Part shown: one piece after another, positions 1 through 10,213 of the stretch | Position numbering within the stretch: position 1 is the first letter of the stretch | How the letters are laid out: each line of letters begins with the position of its first letter | NCBI GenBank assembly: GCA_033239525.1 | Contig: BSYO01000009.1 | Location: 14,157,299-14,221,298 of the forward strand | From: Nepenthes gracilis | Lineage: Eukaryota > Streptophyta > Magnoliopsida > Caryophyllales > Nepenthaceae | Length of the DNA: 64,000 bases | Reading direction: 5' to 3' | Notes under the pieces: model-generated | What the model saw: only the letters and a program-made list of their open reading frames with translations | The model's database searches: none | Told to the model about the DNA's origin: nothing | Position numbers and translations under genes: made by a program

Positions 1-134
1 GCACATCTAAGTCATTGTAGATAGTTAGGTTTCATATGGAATGTTTTTCTATGATCTGTAACCTGAGGATGAGTGCCTCATATTCTGCAATGTTGTTTGA
101 TGTAGGAAAGTCAATGCAAATAGAGTATATCACT
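1..134 (-). pseudogene. Host gypsy (Tat-like) element: second RNase H fragment
   Basis: On the minus strand this reads as the archaeal-type RNase H that Tat-lineage Ty3/gypsy elements carry after their normal RNase H. I can see FPTSNNIAEYEALILRL followed, after one stop, by an IYNDLD segment that resembles the usual IYSDS motif. It continues the frame that ends at 4063 on the other side of the 135-4062 insertion and runs off the left edge of the window. It is the most 3' visible piece of the element whose other pieces are 4063-4738, 10214-10500, 18993-19094 and 24679-28093. Stop codons show it is dead. Confidence 0.7.
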
Positions 135-557
135 TGATGCGTGTATGTGCCGATCTAGTGACGAGAAAGAAGGGAGGGGAGATTCAAGCAGAGGTGCGAA
201 GGGGATGAGAGTCAAATAGATAGAGAGAGAGGGTTCAAGAGAGATTGAGAGAGGGTGAGAGTGAGAGAAGAAGAGACGAGACGAGAGAGATAAAAAACAG
301 AATGGGTGATTTCTTCATATCTCTTCCCAACACAATAATGGGTTTTATACAATAATGCTAATGCGTGGCCCAACAGGGATGTTAACAAACTTAGTTATAT
401 ACACTATTAACAAACTCAACTATTAACAATAGTGTACCTGTGGAAAAGTTAACTATTAACAAATAGGCAGCACAAGTATCAAACCTGAAGAATATTAATA
501 GAATCAATTCTGAAGCTAAATGTAATTCGAAAAAATTAGACTTTTAGGCCTGTAATA
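135..557 (-). repeat. 3' LTR of the 135-4062 element
   Basis: This is a direct repeat of 3636-4062, about 85-90% identical by eye, with mostly transition differences. It starts TGATGC on the plus strand and ends TGTAATA, where the other copy has GTAACA. It contains a minus-strand TATA-like sequence (TGTATAAAACCC, around 335-350) and a GA-rich block at 180-300. The neighbouring minus-strand sequence TGATGAAGATGACAA is a plausible polypurine tract. Confidence 0.8.
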
Positions 558-1027
558 TTGTCATCTTCATCAAAAGAACCTTATCTTCAAGGTTGAGTGT
601 GCAGGTTAGCATCCTTATCAATAGTAAAAAAATTTTAATTGTCATTACCCAAGAGATTGCAACACTGTCATCCCTTAGCAACCTCTCCGCCTCATGCGAA
701 GCATCTACAATCTTTGGTAGGAAGCTCCTTGTAAAAATTGTCCCACATGTTGTGACCTGCACAAAGGCCCATCCATTTCCACGTTAGAAAACAGATTGTA
801 TGACATTCCAGCTGCAATGAGCATAAGAAAACAAGCATCCATCATCTCCTTCAAACAAATTGAAACCCCAAGCCCAAATCCACAGTGCTACGATGGTAGG
901 CACAAAGGGAGACCCAAGACAAGCGCCTCCAAATGAAGCAAGCTCCAACTTCGTTGGTGGCCAGCTTGTGGAGGCAAATTAGGAGTAGGCATAGTGAATT
1001 ATATACAAATGTTATAAAAGAAATGCC
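558..1027 (-). pseudogene. Pol tail and 3' untranslated remnant of the 135-4062 element
   Basis: The minus strand near 544-600 reads NLEDKVLLMKM. This resembles the LEDKV motif that commonly ends gypsy pol proteins just before the polypurine tract and 3' LTR. The rest of the stretch shows no recognisable domain and is full of stops. It links the integrase tail at 1034-1159 to the 3' LTR. Confidence 0.45.
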
Positions 1028-1033
1028 CTAGGC

Positions 1034-1159
1034 ATAGTAAATCAAGGATGGGGAAAGGCTTCCATACATGGCCGCAAAGGAAACAATTGGTATAGATGAG
1101 CTCCAAGCTGTATGATAACGTTCTTCAGCCAATGGCAAATACTTGAGCCACTTAGAAGG
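1034..1159 (-). pseudogene. Integrase C-terminal-core fragment (downstream half of split integrase)
   Basis: The minus strand reads PSKWLKYLPLAEERYHTAW, followed by an SSIPIVSFAAMYG segment and PSLI. This matches the gypsy integrase stretch usually seen as KWxxWLPLAEYWYNTxxHSSxxxTPFxALYGxxPPxLI. In an intact integrase it lies roughly 25 residues after the QTDGQTE motif. Here that motif is at about 2150, about 1 kb upstream, with the captured host sequences between. The frame is the same on both sides. Confidence 0.65.
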
Positions 1160-1276
1160 ATTGTCAGCAGCAAAACCAAGCTTTATTGCTTCTTTCGCCC
1201 TTTTGGGTGAGTAGTCCACCAGCAAATTCCACAAGTCTCTAACCATCCTTTTGTGTGATAGGATCCAGTGGCTCAC

Positions 1277-1756
1277 TAATTTCCTCTCCTCCATCTCTAG
1301 CTCAGCATTAGGACGAGCCTTGGTAATGATTAGAACATGAGAATACGCCCCTCTAGTAACAAACTTAGCTGCTTGCTCAATTGCATATGGTTGAAGGAAA
1401 CTATCATGTAACTTGCCAAGGCGGGTGAACATCGCACCCTTATCATTGGGCCCATCAACTACCTCAATTTGAGCTGCCATAGCCTCTACTTCGTCTATTG
1501 TGTAAGTCACACCAACTAGGTCTCAGTAATAAATTAGTGACAGTGAATAAGAAGATGCACATACTTGTTGGTAAACCAAGTGACCTCAACAAACAGATGC
1601 ATGGTCATATGAGCTAAGAATGTCTTTATGCAACCAGGGATAGCTTGGGTGCTCTAGAATATGCTCTGTCTCATCAGCATATTGAGCTATAGTTGCAAAA
1701 CTCAAAAGCCCAGAGATTCTAGCTCCAAGAAAAGCAAATGCTTTGAAGGATTTCAT
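1277..1756 (-). pseudogene. Captured cytochrome c1 (mitochondrial complex III) fragment
   Basis: The minus-strand frame reads KSFKAFAFLGARISGLLSF, then ADETEHILEHPSYPW, ILSSYDHAS, VYQQVCASSYSLSLI, DLVGV, AMAAQIEVVDGPNDKG, and ITKAR. It then jumps directly to EMEERKL. This follows plant cytochrome c1 from the end of its presequence to about the middle of the haem domain. After that about 70 residues are missing before the EPEMEERKL segment that precedes the C-terminal membrane anchor. The haem-attachment motif (normally CASCH) reads CASSY, so it could not bind haem covalently. No intron interrupts about 150 codons, which fits an origin from spliced mRNA. Stops are present. The functional nuclear gene must lie elsewhere. 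Confidence 0.85.
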
Positions 1757-1816
1757 GACAATGGATACATCATGGTCTTGATTTGGAATAATAGATTGTA
1801 ACGGAGGATTGACCCA

Positions 1817-2140
1817 CTCAAAGTAATGTATCAAACACTTTATTTTGCTTTCATGATTTTCATGATAGCTTGTAGAGGGACTCGCAATTAGATGAGCAAC
1901 TTTGACCATGGGACAGTATTTGGAACTTCTTTGAGCTGTTTGAAACGAGTAGAAGAACAAACAAGACAGAATAATGCCAAGTAGTTCCTCACTGAAGATA
2001 ACAATCCCTGCTTGGGGTGGTGCCAATAAGTGCAAAAGGGTTTCAATCCTATCAAGGCTGTTCACATCTTGATAATGTGATCCCAAAAATGTCAGAAGTC
2101 TCAATAACAAATTTGCCATAGCTGGAATTACTTCTACAAA
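1817..2140 (-). pseudogene. Captured poly(ADP-ribose) glycohydrolase (PARG) fragment
   Basis: The minus strand reads FVEVIPAMANLLLRL, then HYQ, LLAPPQAGIVIFSEELLGII, and KIKCLIHYFEW. This follows the helical N-terminal half of plant PARG, the enzyme that removes poly(ADP-ribose) from proteins. The matched family segments are EEVIPALANLLLRLP, GLRLLxPQEAGIVxLSQELI and ENKIKCIIHYFERI. The catalytic macrodomain (GGG and double-Glu signature) is not included. The piece is joined in frame to integrase upstream and, about 20 residues after its end, to cytochrome c1. The identification rests on remembered family sequence and should be confirmed by a database search. Confidence 0.75.
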
Positions 2141-2300
2141 CTATTTGGTTAATTCTTTGTTTGACAGAAACTCTATTTGTCCGTCCGTTTGCAAGTAGTG
2201 TGGCGGCATGCCCTACGACTTCAACAACTTGTGCCCAAAGTCATCACCCTACAACCAAAATGCTCCAGATCACACACCAATAAATTGAGGTGAACCATAA
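2141..2300 (-). pseudogene. Integrase core fragment (upstream half of split integrase)
   Basis: The minus strand reads YGSPQFIGV, a stop, SGAFWL, a stop, then DFGHKLLKS, a stop, and HYLQTDGQIE. It resembles the gypsy integrase stretch running from FWxELFxLQG to SxAYHPQTDGQTE. It is immediately followed in frame by PARG sequence. Upstream the frame passes directly to the gag knuckle relic, so protease, RT, RNase H and the first catalytic Asp of integrase have been deleted. Confidence 0.6.
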
Positions 2301-3635
2301 GCACACCAATCAATTTTGTCCCGCAACGGAGGGATTGATTTTGCATCTAGGGGTCAACTTGTGGAAATGTGAACTTTGATTGCACTGTAACTTTGAGACT
2401 CTGAACTTGTGGCCCCAGGAGAGCAACGACTATTTTCTCCAATCATCACACATAAAAACTGTGGGGTCTTGCATTGATGACCTAGTGTGACCCATTCATT
2501 CCAATTAAGGCACAAGCCTCGTTCTGGACGAGAGGCTATTTTAGTAGGTGTGAATTCCTTTATTGGCAATGCAGGGAAGGAGGGTATGGCCAAAGTTGAA
2601 GCAGGATTACCAGAGAGCGTGGTGAGTAATGGGAGATGAGGACTCACCCGACTGGTTGCCATATTTTCCTCCACCCAGTTTGCCATACCGAATACGCTCG
2701 GTGTCATCACAGGCTTCCACAATAGGAGCGCATGGCTCGGTGGTCCTTCCAGGGAGTGTACTGGCTGCTTAGACAGCGGTCAAAAGTAAAAATTTGAGCA
2801 TCCAGTACCAACAGAGCTATCGTTGGGAAGCCGAATGAGAGTACAAATGTGGAAGACGGGTGATACAAGTGGTAATAAGGGTAGGGTTTGAACAAGTTGA
2901 GGGAACATATCAAAGGTGGAAATGGGAAGTGGTGAGGGAGTTGGAAGCAAGGGAAAAACAGAGGGTTGTCGATCGATTTGGTTCATGATAGGAAAGATGT
3001 CGGTGAGGGAGTGCCGAGTCTGTTCTGTGGTGAAAATAGAGGTGGCGATTTGAGTAGTAGGTGGTTTTTCGGACACAATGAAGGAAGCAATTTTGGGTTG
3101 GAGTAAAGGAAGATGAAGAGTGGATATGGTGTCTAGTGGAGATGGTAGCGTTCTGAGAGAGGTTTGGATTGGGATTTGCGGATACGGTAGTGGAATCGTG
3201 ATCGAAGATGTGCTGAATGCGGTGGTGGTTGGAAGCAACAGTGGATTGACGAATTGTAGCGGTTGTTTCTCAACTTGAGACAAGGGATGGAAAATTTCAG
3301 TGAGGGATTTTGAAATTTGCTCAATGGTGGGAGTTTTAGAGACACTACCTAATGCATGTTGCTGTACGGTCACCTTCAACTCTTGTAATTCCTTCGACAT
3401 TGCTGGTAAGCTAGGGTTTCATTCAATGTTGTTGAGCGATTGAGTGACGTCAGCAATAGAGTGTTGAAGATGCTTGGTTGTAAAAGTAAGGACGGCGATT
3501 CTTACAACATGTTGCTGGACGGTTGTTGTGACATCCGTTATCTCCTTCAACAGCTTTGAAATGGAGGCTTCGAGTGCGTTGAGTGCTTATTCTTCGGTCA
3601 TCATCTCCTCTACCGCGTCTTAATAAAAACACCAA

Positions 3636-4062
3636 TGATGCATGTACGTGCCGATCTGGTAACGAGAAAGAAGGGAGGGGAGATTCGAGCAGAGGTGTGA
3701 ATGGGATGAGAGTCAGACAGACAGAGAGAGAGGATTCGAGAGAGATCAAGAGAGGTTGAGAGTGAGAGAGGAAGAGATGAGACGAGAAAGATAAGAAACA
3801 GAATGGGTGATTTCTTCATATCTCTGCCCAACACAGTAATGGGCTTTATATAGTAATGTTAATGCGTGGCCCAACAAGGCTGTTAACAAATTTAATTATA
3901 TGCACTATTAACAAACTCAACTATTAACAACAGTGCATATGTGGGGAAGTTAACTATTAACAAACAAGCAGTGCACGTGTAATCAAACGTGGAGAATATT
4001 AACAGAATCAGTTTTGGAGCTAAGTGTAATCCAAAAAAAATCAAACTTTCAAGCCCGTAACA
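3636..4062 (-). repeat. 5' LTR of the 135-4062 element
   Basis: This is a direct repeat of 135-557 with boundaries TGATGC and GTAACA on the plus strand, so the transcribed strand reads TGTTAC to GCATCA. Just downstream on the minus strand comes TTGGTGTTTTTATTAAGACG, the position and approximate form of the primer-binding region of small gypsy elements, then a possible gag start near 3602. Confidence 0.8.
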
Positions 4063-4738
4063 TTTTTCTCTTTGAAGACATGAGGAATACCCCATCAACA
4101 TTTCCCATTCTGTTTGAAACTCTATCAACAAAAAGCATTCATAAGTGCCAATGGACTCCACCTGGGTCATCTTTTTCCTACTCTCACAGCAATTGGACTA
4201 TGCGTTTGACAATGAAGTAAGCTAAAGCTTGTTCTTTGATGATTGGCCTGAGATGGATTTGGATGTCAAATTTACCGAATTTGATAGCCCATTTCACAAG
4301 TCTTCCCAAGACCTCTAACTTCTACAAAATCTTTCTTATAGACTAGTAGATCATAACAACATTTCTTTATGATTGAAATTATGGCCTCAGCTTTCCCATT
4401 GAAAAGATTAGCCATAGTTCATCCCTCTCTTCCATTGTGTGTCATGTCTACAGGTCTTGTAACACTTTGTTGACATCATGGATCAGCTTCCAAACACCTC
4501 CATCCTCCCTTAGTAGGGTTGTGCTGAGGGTTCTATTCATGATGGCCAAATACAAATACAAGTCATCACCCGGGAGTGGTTAGGTAAGTTATGGTGGGGA
4601 GTCGATGTAGCACTTTAGCTCTTTGAAGGCTCATTGACACTTTCTGTCCATCCTAGCTCCAGTGCTTCATGCCTCTTAGACTTTCTAAAATATTAAGTAA
4701 TTCTCTATAAATTTTTTCATAAATCTAGATAGGGAAGT
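4063..4738 (-). pseudogene. Host gypsy (Tat-like) element: RT thumb, RNase H and start of second RNase H
   Basis: The minus strand continues the frame broken at 10214. It reads LSRFM, AFKELKCYIDSPP, LYLYLAIMN and VKWAIKFGKFDIQIHLRPII, then KEQALAYFIV. These match the Tat pol segments SRFI, AFxxLKxYLxSPP, LYLYLAVS, VKWAIELGEFDIEYxPR and KxQALADFI. It ends with VDRVSNRMGNVDGVFL, the first beta strands of the second RNase H, where the 135-4062 element interrupts it. Many stops are present. It has the same orientation as the other host pieces at 1-134, 10214-10500, 18993-19094 and 24679-28093. Confidence 0.75.
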
Positions 4739-6996
4739 TGTAAGGGCCAAGTAACCCACTCTGACAATTTACCACTCTCCGAATAAATGATCATTCTGGC
4801 AAATCCAAACCGGCCAAGTAAACCACTCAAAAAATTCAAACCGGCCAAGTAACCTATTTCGACAATTTGCCACTTCCCGAATAAATGACCATTTCAAAAA
4901 TCCAAACCGACCAAGTAAACCATTCCAAAAATTCAAACCGGCCATGTAACCTATTCTAACAATTTGCCACTTCCCAAATAAATGACCATTTCGAAAATTC
5001 AAACCGGCCAAGTAATCCATTTTGACAATTGTCATTTTCCGAATAAATGATTACTCCAGCAAATCCAAACCGGCCAAGTAAATCATTCTGAAAATTCAAA
5101 CCGGCCAAGTAATCTATTCGGGCAATTGCCACTTCGACCAAGACATATATATTTTTTGTAACATATAAAATATATTATATCCTACAAGTATTATCTATTA
5201 TAAGCTACAATTCTTATCCATTCGTTGTAGTTTAGCAACAAATTTGTAGATAGAAATGATTACACAACTGCCTAATAGTAGCCAGTTGTCACAATATCTG
5301 GAACTTTAAAACCTAACTTAATGACTCAACTAAACTAGACTAGTAATTAAGCACTATTAGGGACACCTAAATTAGCATGCTGGTAGCAGTTTGGTTTAAG
5401 AGAATGGATACCTAAGTTAGCATGTTAGCAGCAGTTTAGTTTAAGATAAACTCTACATAAGGCTACATGAGGGAAGGGAAGAATGAGGAGAAAATAAAAG
5501 GAAAAAAGAGAAAAAAAAAAGTGTAGCCGAAGGAAAGTAAAGAAAATAGGCAAAACTCAGCAAGTCAAGTAATCAGGGGCAGGTATACTTATGTCTTCCT
5601 TCCTTGTTGTATTTCTTTAATTATTCTTTTAAGTATTATTATTTTAATATTTTAATTTTTTATTTTACTATCTCCTTAATGTCATAATATCATGAGAAAA
5701 TTAAGTTTAAAGAAGGAGAAATGCTGTTGAATCATTTGGTGCTGATTCCAAAATTTTGAACTGAATATCTAGCCGATAACTAAATATCGAACAATAATTA
5801 ATTCAATAAATATGTCAAGTTCAAACTCTTCTTTTTTACTAAACAAAAATATTCTCAGACTTGAATATTTTACTATAAGTATGAATATTATTTTTAAATT
5901 TAAATATTTTACTGTAAGCATGAATATTGAATAGGAGTTCTGTACGATGTTAAGAAATTTGTCAGAAAACTTATTTTCTTCTAGAATAAAAAAAATTTAG
6001 TATCAGTATAAAAAATAAATTGTAGAGTTTTCATAAAAATTTTAAAATAAAATAAGCAATTGGATCAAGGATAGATCAATGGATAGTATATTCTAACATG
6101 CCTTAATATATTATAGTGAAAGATTGATATCTAATAATTTAGTTCAGTATCGATGAGGCGATTTTGGCCCCGTCTATCGGGTACAAAGGTATGTGCCACC
6201 TATCTTGAGGTGCAAATACGAGCTCTGACTTTAGATTGTGTGGACTGAACACAATAACCTATCTCGGAGTATAATACTAGCTTTGACTTTAGATTGTGTG
6301 AATAGAACATAATCTAGATTTTGATCAACCGCTTCTTTAGTTGATAAGGCTTACTGGCCCTAGTCCTGACAAAAAAGTAAGAAAAGAAAAATTATCTACA
6401 AAGTTTAGAGAAAAGAACACGAAATAGTTAAGGTAAGATATCGAAAAAGAATTATATGTTTTCTGTCCTCTGTAATAATTCCTATATATGTTATTATATT
6501 TTAACTAACAAAGTTGTATGATTTTTGTTATATATATATTGTACATTGTTTAGTATTTGGCTCACTCCGTTATTATTTTACTAACCCTTCAGATGGACTG
6601 AACGAGTTCATACCAAACGAGGAGGAGTGAAGGATAAAGGATATAGCAGATATTTTAGTAATATTATTTTGTTATATATACTAATTTATCGCTAACTTAT
6701 GATGTATGTAGAAAAAAAATATACCTGATGAAACTATCTGGATAAATTTTAAAATTTATACTTAGTATGAATATATTACAACTTTATTTTGATTGACACT
6801 AGTTAAGTCTTACTTCCATAAAATCGTCTATGATTTTAGTATGCATCTTTCCTTATTTGAGTCCTATGTTTGATGAGACTATTATATACGCATAAAAGGA
6901 TACAAGAAAAGTTTACGTCCCTTTATGATATTGATTGGTAAAAGATAAGTACAATTAAGAATAAAGCTAATGATGATTAGCATATGGGACGTCACA
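4739..6996 (+). repeat. 5' LTR of the Tekay/Del-type element
   Basis: This LTR starts TGTAAGGGCCAAG and ends GGGACGTCACA. The first 400 bp hold about eight degenerate copies of a motif around CAAACCGGCCAAGTAA, alternating with AATAAATGACCATT units. The remainder is AT-rich. It aligns along its length with 7846-10213 and, more distantly, with the solo LTR 11133-14351. Confidence 0.85.
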
Positions 6997-6998
6997 GG

Positions 6999-7010
6999 TG
7001 GTATCAGAGA
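6999..7010 (+). other. Primer-binding site of the Tekay/Del-type element
   Basis: TGGTATCAGAGA lies two bases after the left LTR. It is complementary to the 3' end of initiator methionine tRNA, which is the usual primer for this lineage. It fixes the plus-strand orientation. Confidence 0.85.
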
Positions 7011-7845
7011 ATAAGTTCAGGAAAATGTCTTAAGATAGGTAGACACCTTAGGTTAGGAAGAGGCCTTAGGATAAAAAGAGGCCTTAGAAGCCTCGGTATT
7101 GGAGATGAAAGGTAATTGAGATGATCATTTGTCTTTTATGGAGTTTATATATAATAACAGTTACTAGGTCAGTATTAAAATGGCCCCTTTTGAGGCATTA
7201 TACGGGAGAAAATGTTGATCATCCATCCATTAGGAAGAAACGGGTGATAAGAAACTCATGAGACCAGACATTATTGAAGAGATATCGGATAAGTTTAAGG
7301 TAAATTGAAAGTGGCTTAGAATAGGCAAAAGAATTACGCAGATAAAATGAGATCGAATCTAAACTTTTCAATTGGAGAATATGTATTCTTAAAAGTGTCA
7401 CCATCCAAAAGCTATCTCTATTCAGAGTGAAAGGAAAATTGAAGCCAAGATTTATTAGGCCTTTTGAAATTCTAGAAAAAGTTGGTGAGGTAGCTTATTG
7501 TCTGGCGTTACCACCAAGTATGGGAGAAGTACACGATATTTTTTTATGTGTCTATACTTTGAAAATATGCTTATGATTCAGCCCATATTATTGAGTACAA
7601 GCCTTTGATGATCCAGGAAGACCTAACGTATGTCGAGGAACCCGTGCAGATTTTGGAACATAAAGAACAAATCCTTCGAATGAAAACTATTCCATTGGTA
7701 AAAGTATTATGGAGGAACCATACACAAGAAATCTACATGGGAACTGGAGGATGAGATTTAAAAAAAGTACCCCCAACTTTTCCATCATTAAGGTACGTAA
7801 TGCTATTCAAATTTTGAGGACGAAATTTTATATTGATGGTAGAAT
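7011..7845 (+). pseudogene. Integrase C-terminal region and chromodomain-side tail of Tekay/Del-type pol
   Basis: The plus strand reads KMAPFEALYGRKC near 7170-7210, matching the integrase motif MAPFEALYGRRC. After several frame changes it shows sequence matching the segments usually written KGKLxPRFIGPFEILExxGEVAYRLALP and IPLVKVLWRNH. It ends with a FEDEIL-like stretch (FRGRNF type), common just before the polypurine tract. Stops and frameshifts occur throughout. The first 150 bp after the primer site have no recognisable coding sequence. Everything between the leader and the end of integrase is deleted. Confidence 0.75.
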
Positions 7846-10213
7846 TGTAAGGCTCGAGTAACCCATTCAGACAATTTGCCACTCCACGATTAAATGATCA
7901 TTCCAACAAATCCAAACCGGCCAAGTAAACCATTCCGAAAATTTAAACCGGCCAAGTAACCCATTTCGTTAATTTGCCAATTTTTGAATAAATGACCATT
8001 CCGAAAATCCAAACTGGCCAAATAATCCATTCTAGTAATTTCCAACTTCCCGAATAAATGACCATTTTGAAAATCCAAACTAGCCAAGTAACCCATTTTG
8101 GCTATTTGTCACTCCTCAAATAACTGATCACTCTGGCAAATCGAAACCAACCAAATAAACCATTTCAAAAATCCAAACTGACCAAGTAACCCATTCCGAC
8201 AATTTGCCACTTCCCAAATAAATGATCATTCTGAAAATTCAAATCGGTCAAGTAATCTATTCCGGCAACTGCTACTTCCCGAATAAATGATCACTCCGAA
8301 AAATCTAGACTGGTCAAGTAAACCATTCCAAAAATCCAAACCGGCCAAGTAATCTATTTTGACAATTGCCATTTCAGCCCGGACATATATATATTTTTTG
8401 TAACATATAAAATATATTATAACCAGCAAGTTTTATCTATTATAAGTTATAATTCTTATCCATTAGTTTTATCTATTACACAACCTCCTAATAGTAACCA
8501 ATTGTCACACCACCTAGAACTTTAAAACCTAACTTAATAATTCAACCAAATTAGACTAGTAACTAAGCACTATTAATGATATCTAAGTTAGCATGCCAGC
8601 AACAATTTAATTTAAGATAAGGACACCTAAGTTAGCAAGTTAGAAGCAGTTCAACTTAAGAAAAACTTTATATAAGGCTACATGAGGGAAGAAAAGAATA
8701 CGGAAAAAATAAGAGGAAAAAAGATAGGAAACACTAAGTGGCCAAAGGGAAGTGAAGGAAAGAGGTAGAACTCAGCAAGTCAAGTAATCAGGGGCAAGTG
8801 TACGTATGCCTTCCTTCCTTATTGTATTTCTTTGATTATTTATTTAAGTATTGTTATTCCAATACTTCAATTTCCTATTTTACTATCTCTTTACTGTTAT
8901 AATATCATGAGAAAATTAAATTTAAAGAAGAAAAAATACTGTTTGATCATTTGGTGCTGATTCTAAAATTCCGAACCGAGTATCCAGCCAATGACTAAAT
9001 ATCGCACAATAATTAATTCAATAAATATGTCACGTTTAAACTCTTCTTTTTCAGTATACAAAAATATTTTCAAACTCGAATATTTTACTACAAGTATGAA
9101 TATTATTTTTAACTTAAATATTTTACTGTAAGTATGAATATTGAATAAAAGTTCTATACGATGTTAAAAATTTTGTCAGAAAAATTATTATTTTCTAGAA
9201 TAAAGAAAATTCAGTATCAGTATCAGAAACAGATTGTAGAGTTTTCATAAGAAATTTTGGAGTAAAGTAATCAATTAGATCAAGAATAGACCAACGGATA
9301 GTATATTCTAGCATACCTTAATATATTATGGTGAAAGAACGATATCTGATAATTTAGTTCAATATCGTTAAGATGATTCCGGCTCCGTCTACTGGATATA
9401 TTGGTATATGCCACTCATCTCAGGGTGCACATACGAGTTTCGGCATTAGATTGTGTGGATTGAACACAATTCACCCATCTTGGGATGCAATACGAGCTCC
9501 AACCTTAGATATATGGACAGAATACAATCTAAATTTTGATCAACTGCTCATTTAACTGGTAAAATCTACCGGCCCTGGTCCCTATAGAAAAGTAAGAACA
9601 AAAATTATCTGCAAAGTTTGAATAAAAGAACAAGAAAGAATCAATGTAAGATATCGGAAAAGAATTACGTGTTTTTCGTCCTTTGTAATGATTCCTATAA
9701 ATGTTATTATGTTTTAATTAGGAAAGTTGTATGATCTTTATTATATATATATATTGTGCATTGTTGAATATTTGACTCACTCCCTTACTATTTTACTAAC
9801 CCTTCAGATGGCCTGAACGAGTTCATACAAGCGAGTAGGAGTGAAGAATAAAGGATACAGTAGATATTTTGGAAATGTTATTTTCTTATATATATTAGTT
9901 TCTCGTTAATTTAAGATGTATGTAGGAAAAACAATATACCTGATGTAAACTATTTTGATAAATTTTAAATTTTATACTTAGTATGAATATATGACAACTT
10001 TATTTTGATTGGCACTAATTGAGTCTTGCTTCCATAAAATTTTATTTGATTTTAGCAAATATCTTTCCTTATTTGGATCTTGTGTATAATAAGATTATTA
10101 TATATGTATAAAAAGATATAGAAAAAGTTTACGTTTCTTTATGATATTAATTGGTAAAAGATAAGTATAATTAATAATAAAGATAACGATAAATTAGTAT
10201 GTGGGACATCATA
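7846..10213 (+). repeat. 3' LTR of the Tekay/Del-type element
   Basis: This LTR starts TGTAAGGCTCGAG and ends GGGACATCATA. It is homologous to 4739-6996 along its whole length but 110 bp longer, partly because it has about ten rather than eight copies of the CAAACCGGCCAAGTAA-type unit at 7850-8375. Numerous substitutions between the two LTRs indicate an old insertion. Confidence 0.85.

Larger units (their letters stand above)
1028..3400 (-). pseudogene. Chimeric gag / integrase / PARG / cytochrome c1 / integrase reading frame
   Basis: One minus-strand frame of 791 codons can be followed from an ATG at 3400 to a stop at 1028. It is broken only by in-frame stops (for example at about 2780, 2354, four or five between 2330 and 2145, and 1586) and never by a change of frame. 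In order: a gag-like region rich in Leu, Pro, Ser and Thr (3400-2780). Then a decayed zinc knuckle, RPERGLCLNWNEWVTLGHQC near 2500, where the second Cys is Trp. Then integrase sequence ending in HYLQTDGQIE (about 2290-2141). Then a PARG piece (2140-1817), a cytochrome c1 piece (1756-1277), about 39 unidentified residues (1276-1160), and integrase again from WLKYLPLAE (1159-1034). Protease and reverse transcriptase are missing. Frame conservation suggests it was once a translated fusion; today it cannot make a full product. Confidence 0.75.
135..4062 (-). mobile_element. Non-autonomous LTR retrotransposon carrying captured host gene pieces
   Basis: A 3.9-kb element is bounded by two direct repeats of about 425 bp with ends TGATGC and GTAACA on the plus strand. 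Coding is on the minus strand. A gag-like segment and gag zinc-knuckle relic come first, then a piece of integrase, then pieces of two unrelated host genes, then the rest of the integrase, and a pol-tail relic before the 3' LTR. Protease, reverse transcriptase, RNase H and most of the integrase core are absent, so it could only have moved using enzymes supplied by another element. The motif after the 5' LTR (TTGGTG followed by a T-rich stretch) and the gag knuckle type suggest a Reina-like chromovirus, which is an inference. It sits in the RNase H region of the minus-strand Tat-like element. Flanking pentamers are TCACT and TTTTT, so a target duplication is not clear, but removing 5 bp with the element restores the host frame. 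Confidence 0.8.
4739..10213 (+). mobile_element. Internally deleted Ty3/gypsy element, Tekay/Del type
   Basis: Two long direct LTRs (2258 and 2368 bp) flank only about 850 bp of internal sequence. Ends are TGTAAGG and GGGACGTCACA or GGGACATCATA. The primer-binding site follows the left LTR, and the end of the integrase precedes the right LTR, so the element is on the plus strand and has lost gag, protease, RT and RNase H. Target duplication is GAAGT (4734-4738) and GAAGC (10214-10218), 4 of 5 matching. Removing the element and one copy rejoins the host pol codons (KIAS then LSRFM on the minus strand). It is clearly an old insertion. Confidence 0.85.

Noticed and set aside
4769..5141. Minus-strand open frames with repeated LAGLNFRNGHLFG-like residues (also 7890-8429)
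   Set aside because: They are translations of the degenerate tandem repeats in the LTRs, with no start context or family match; not a repeat protein gene.
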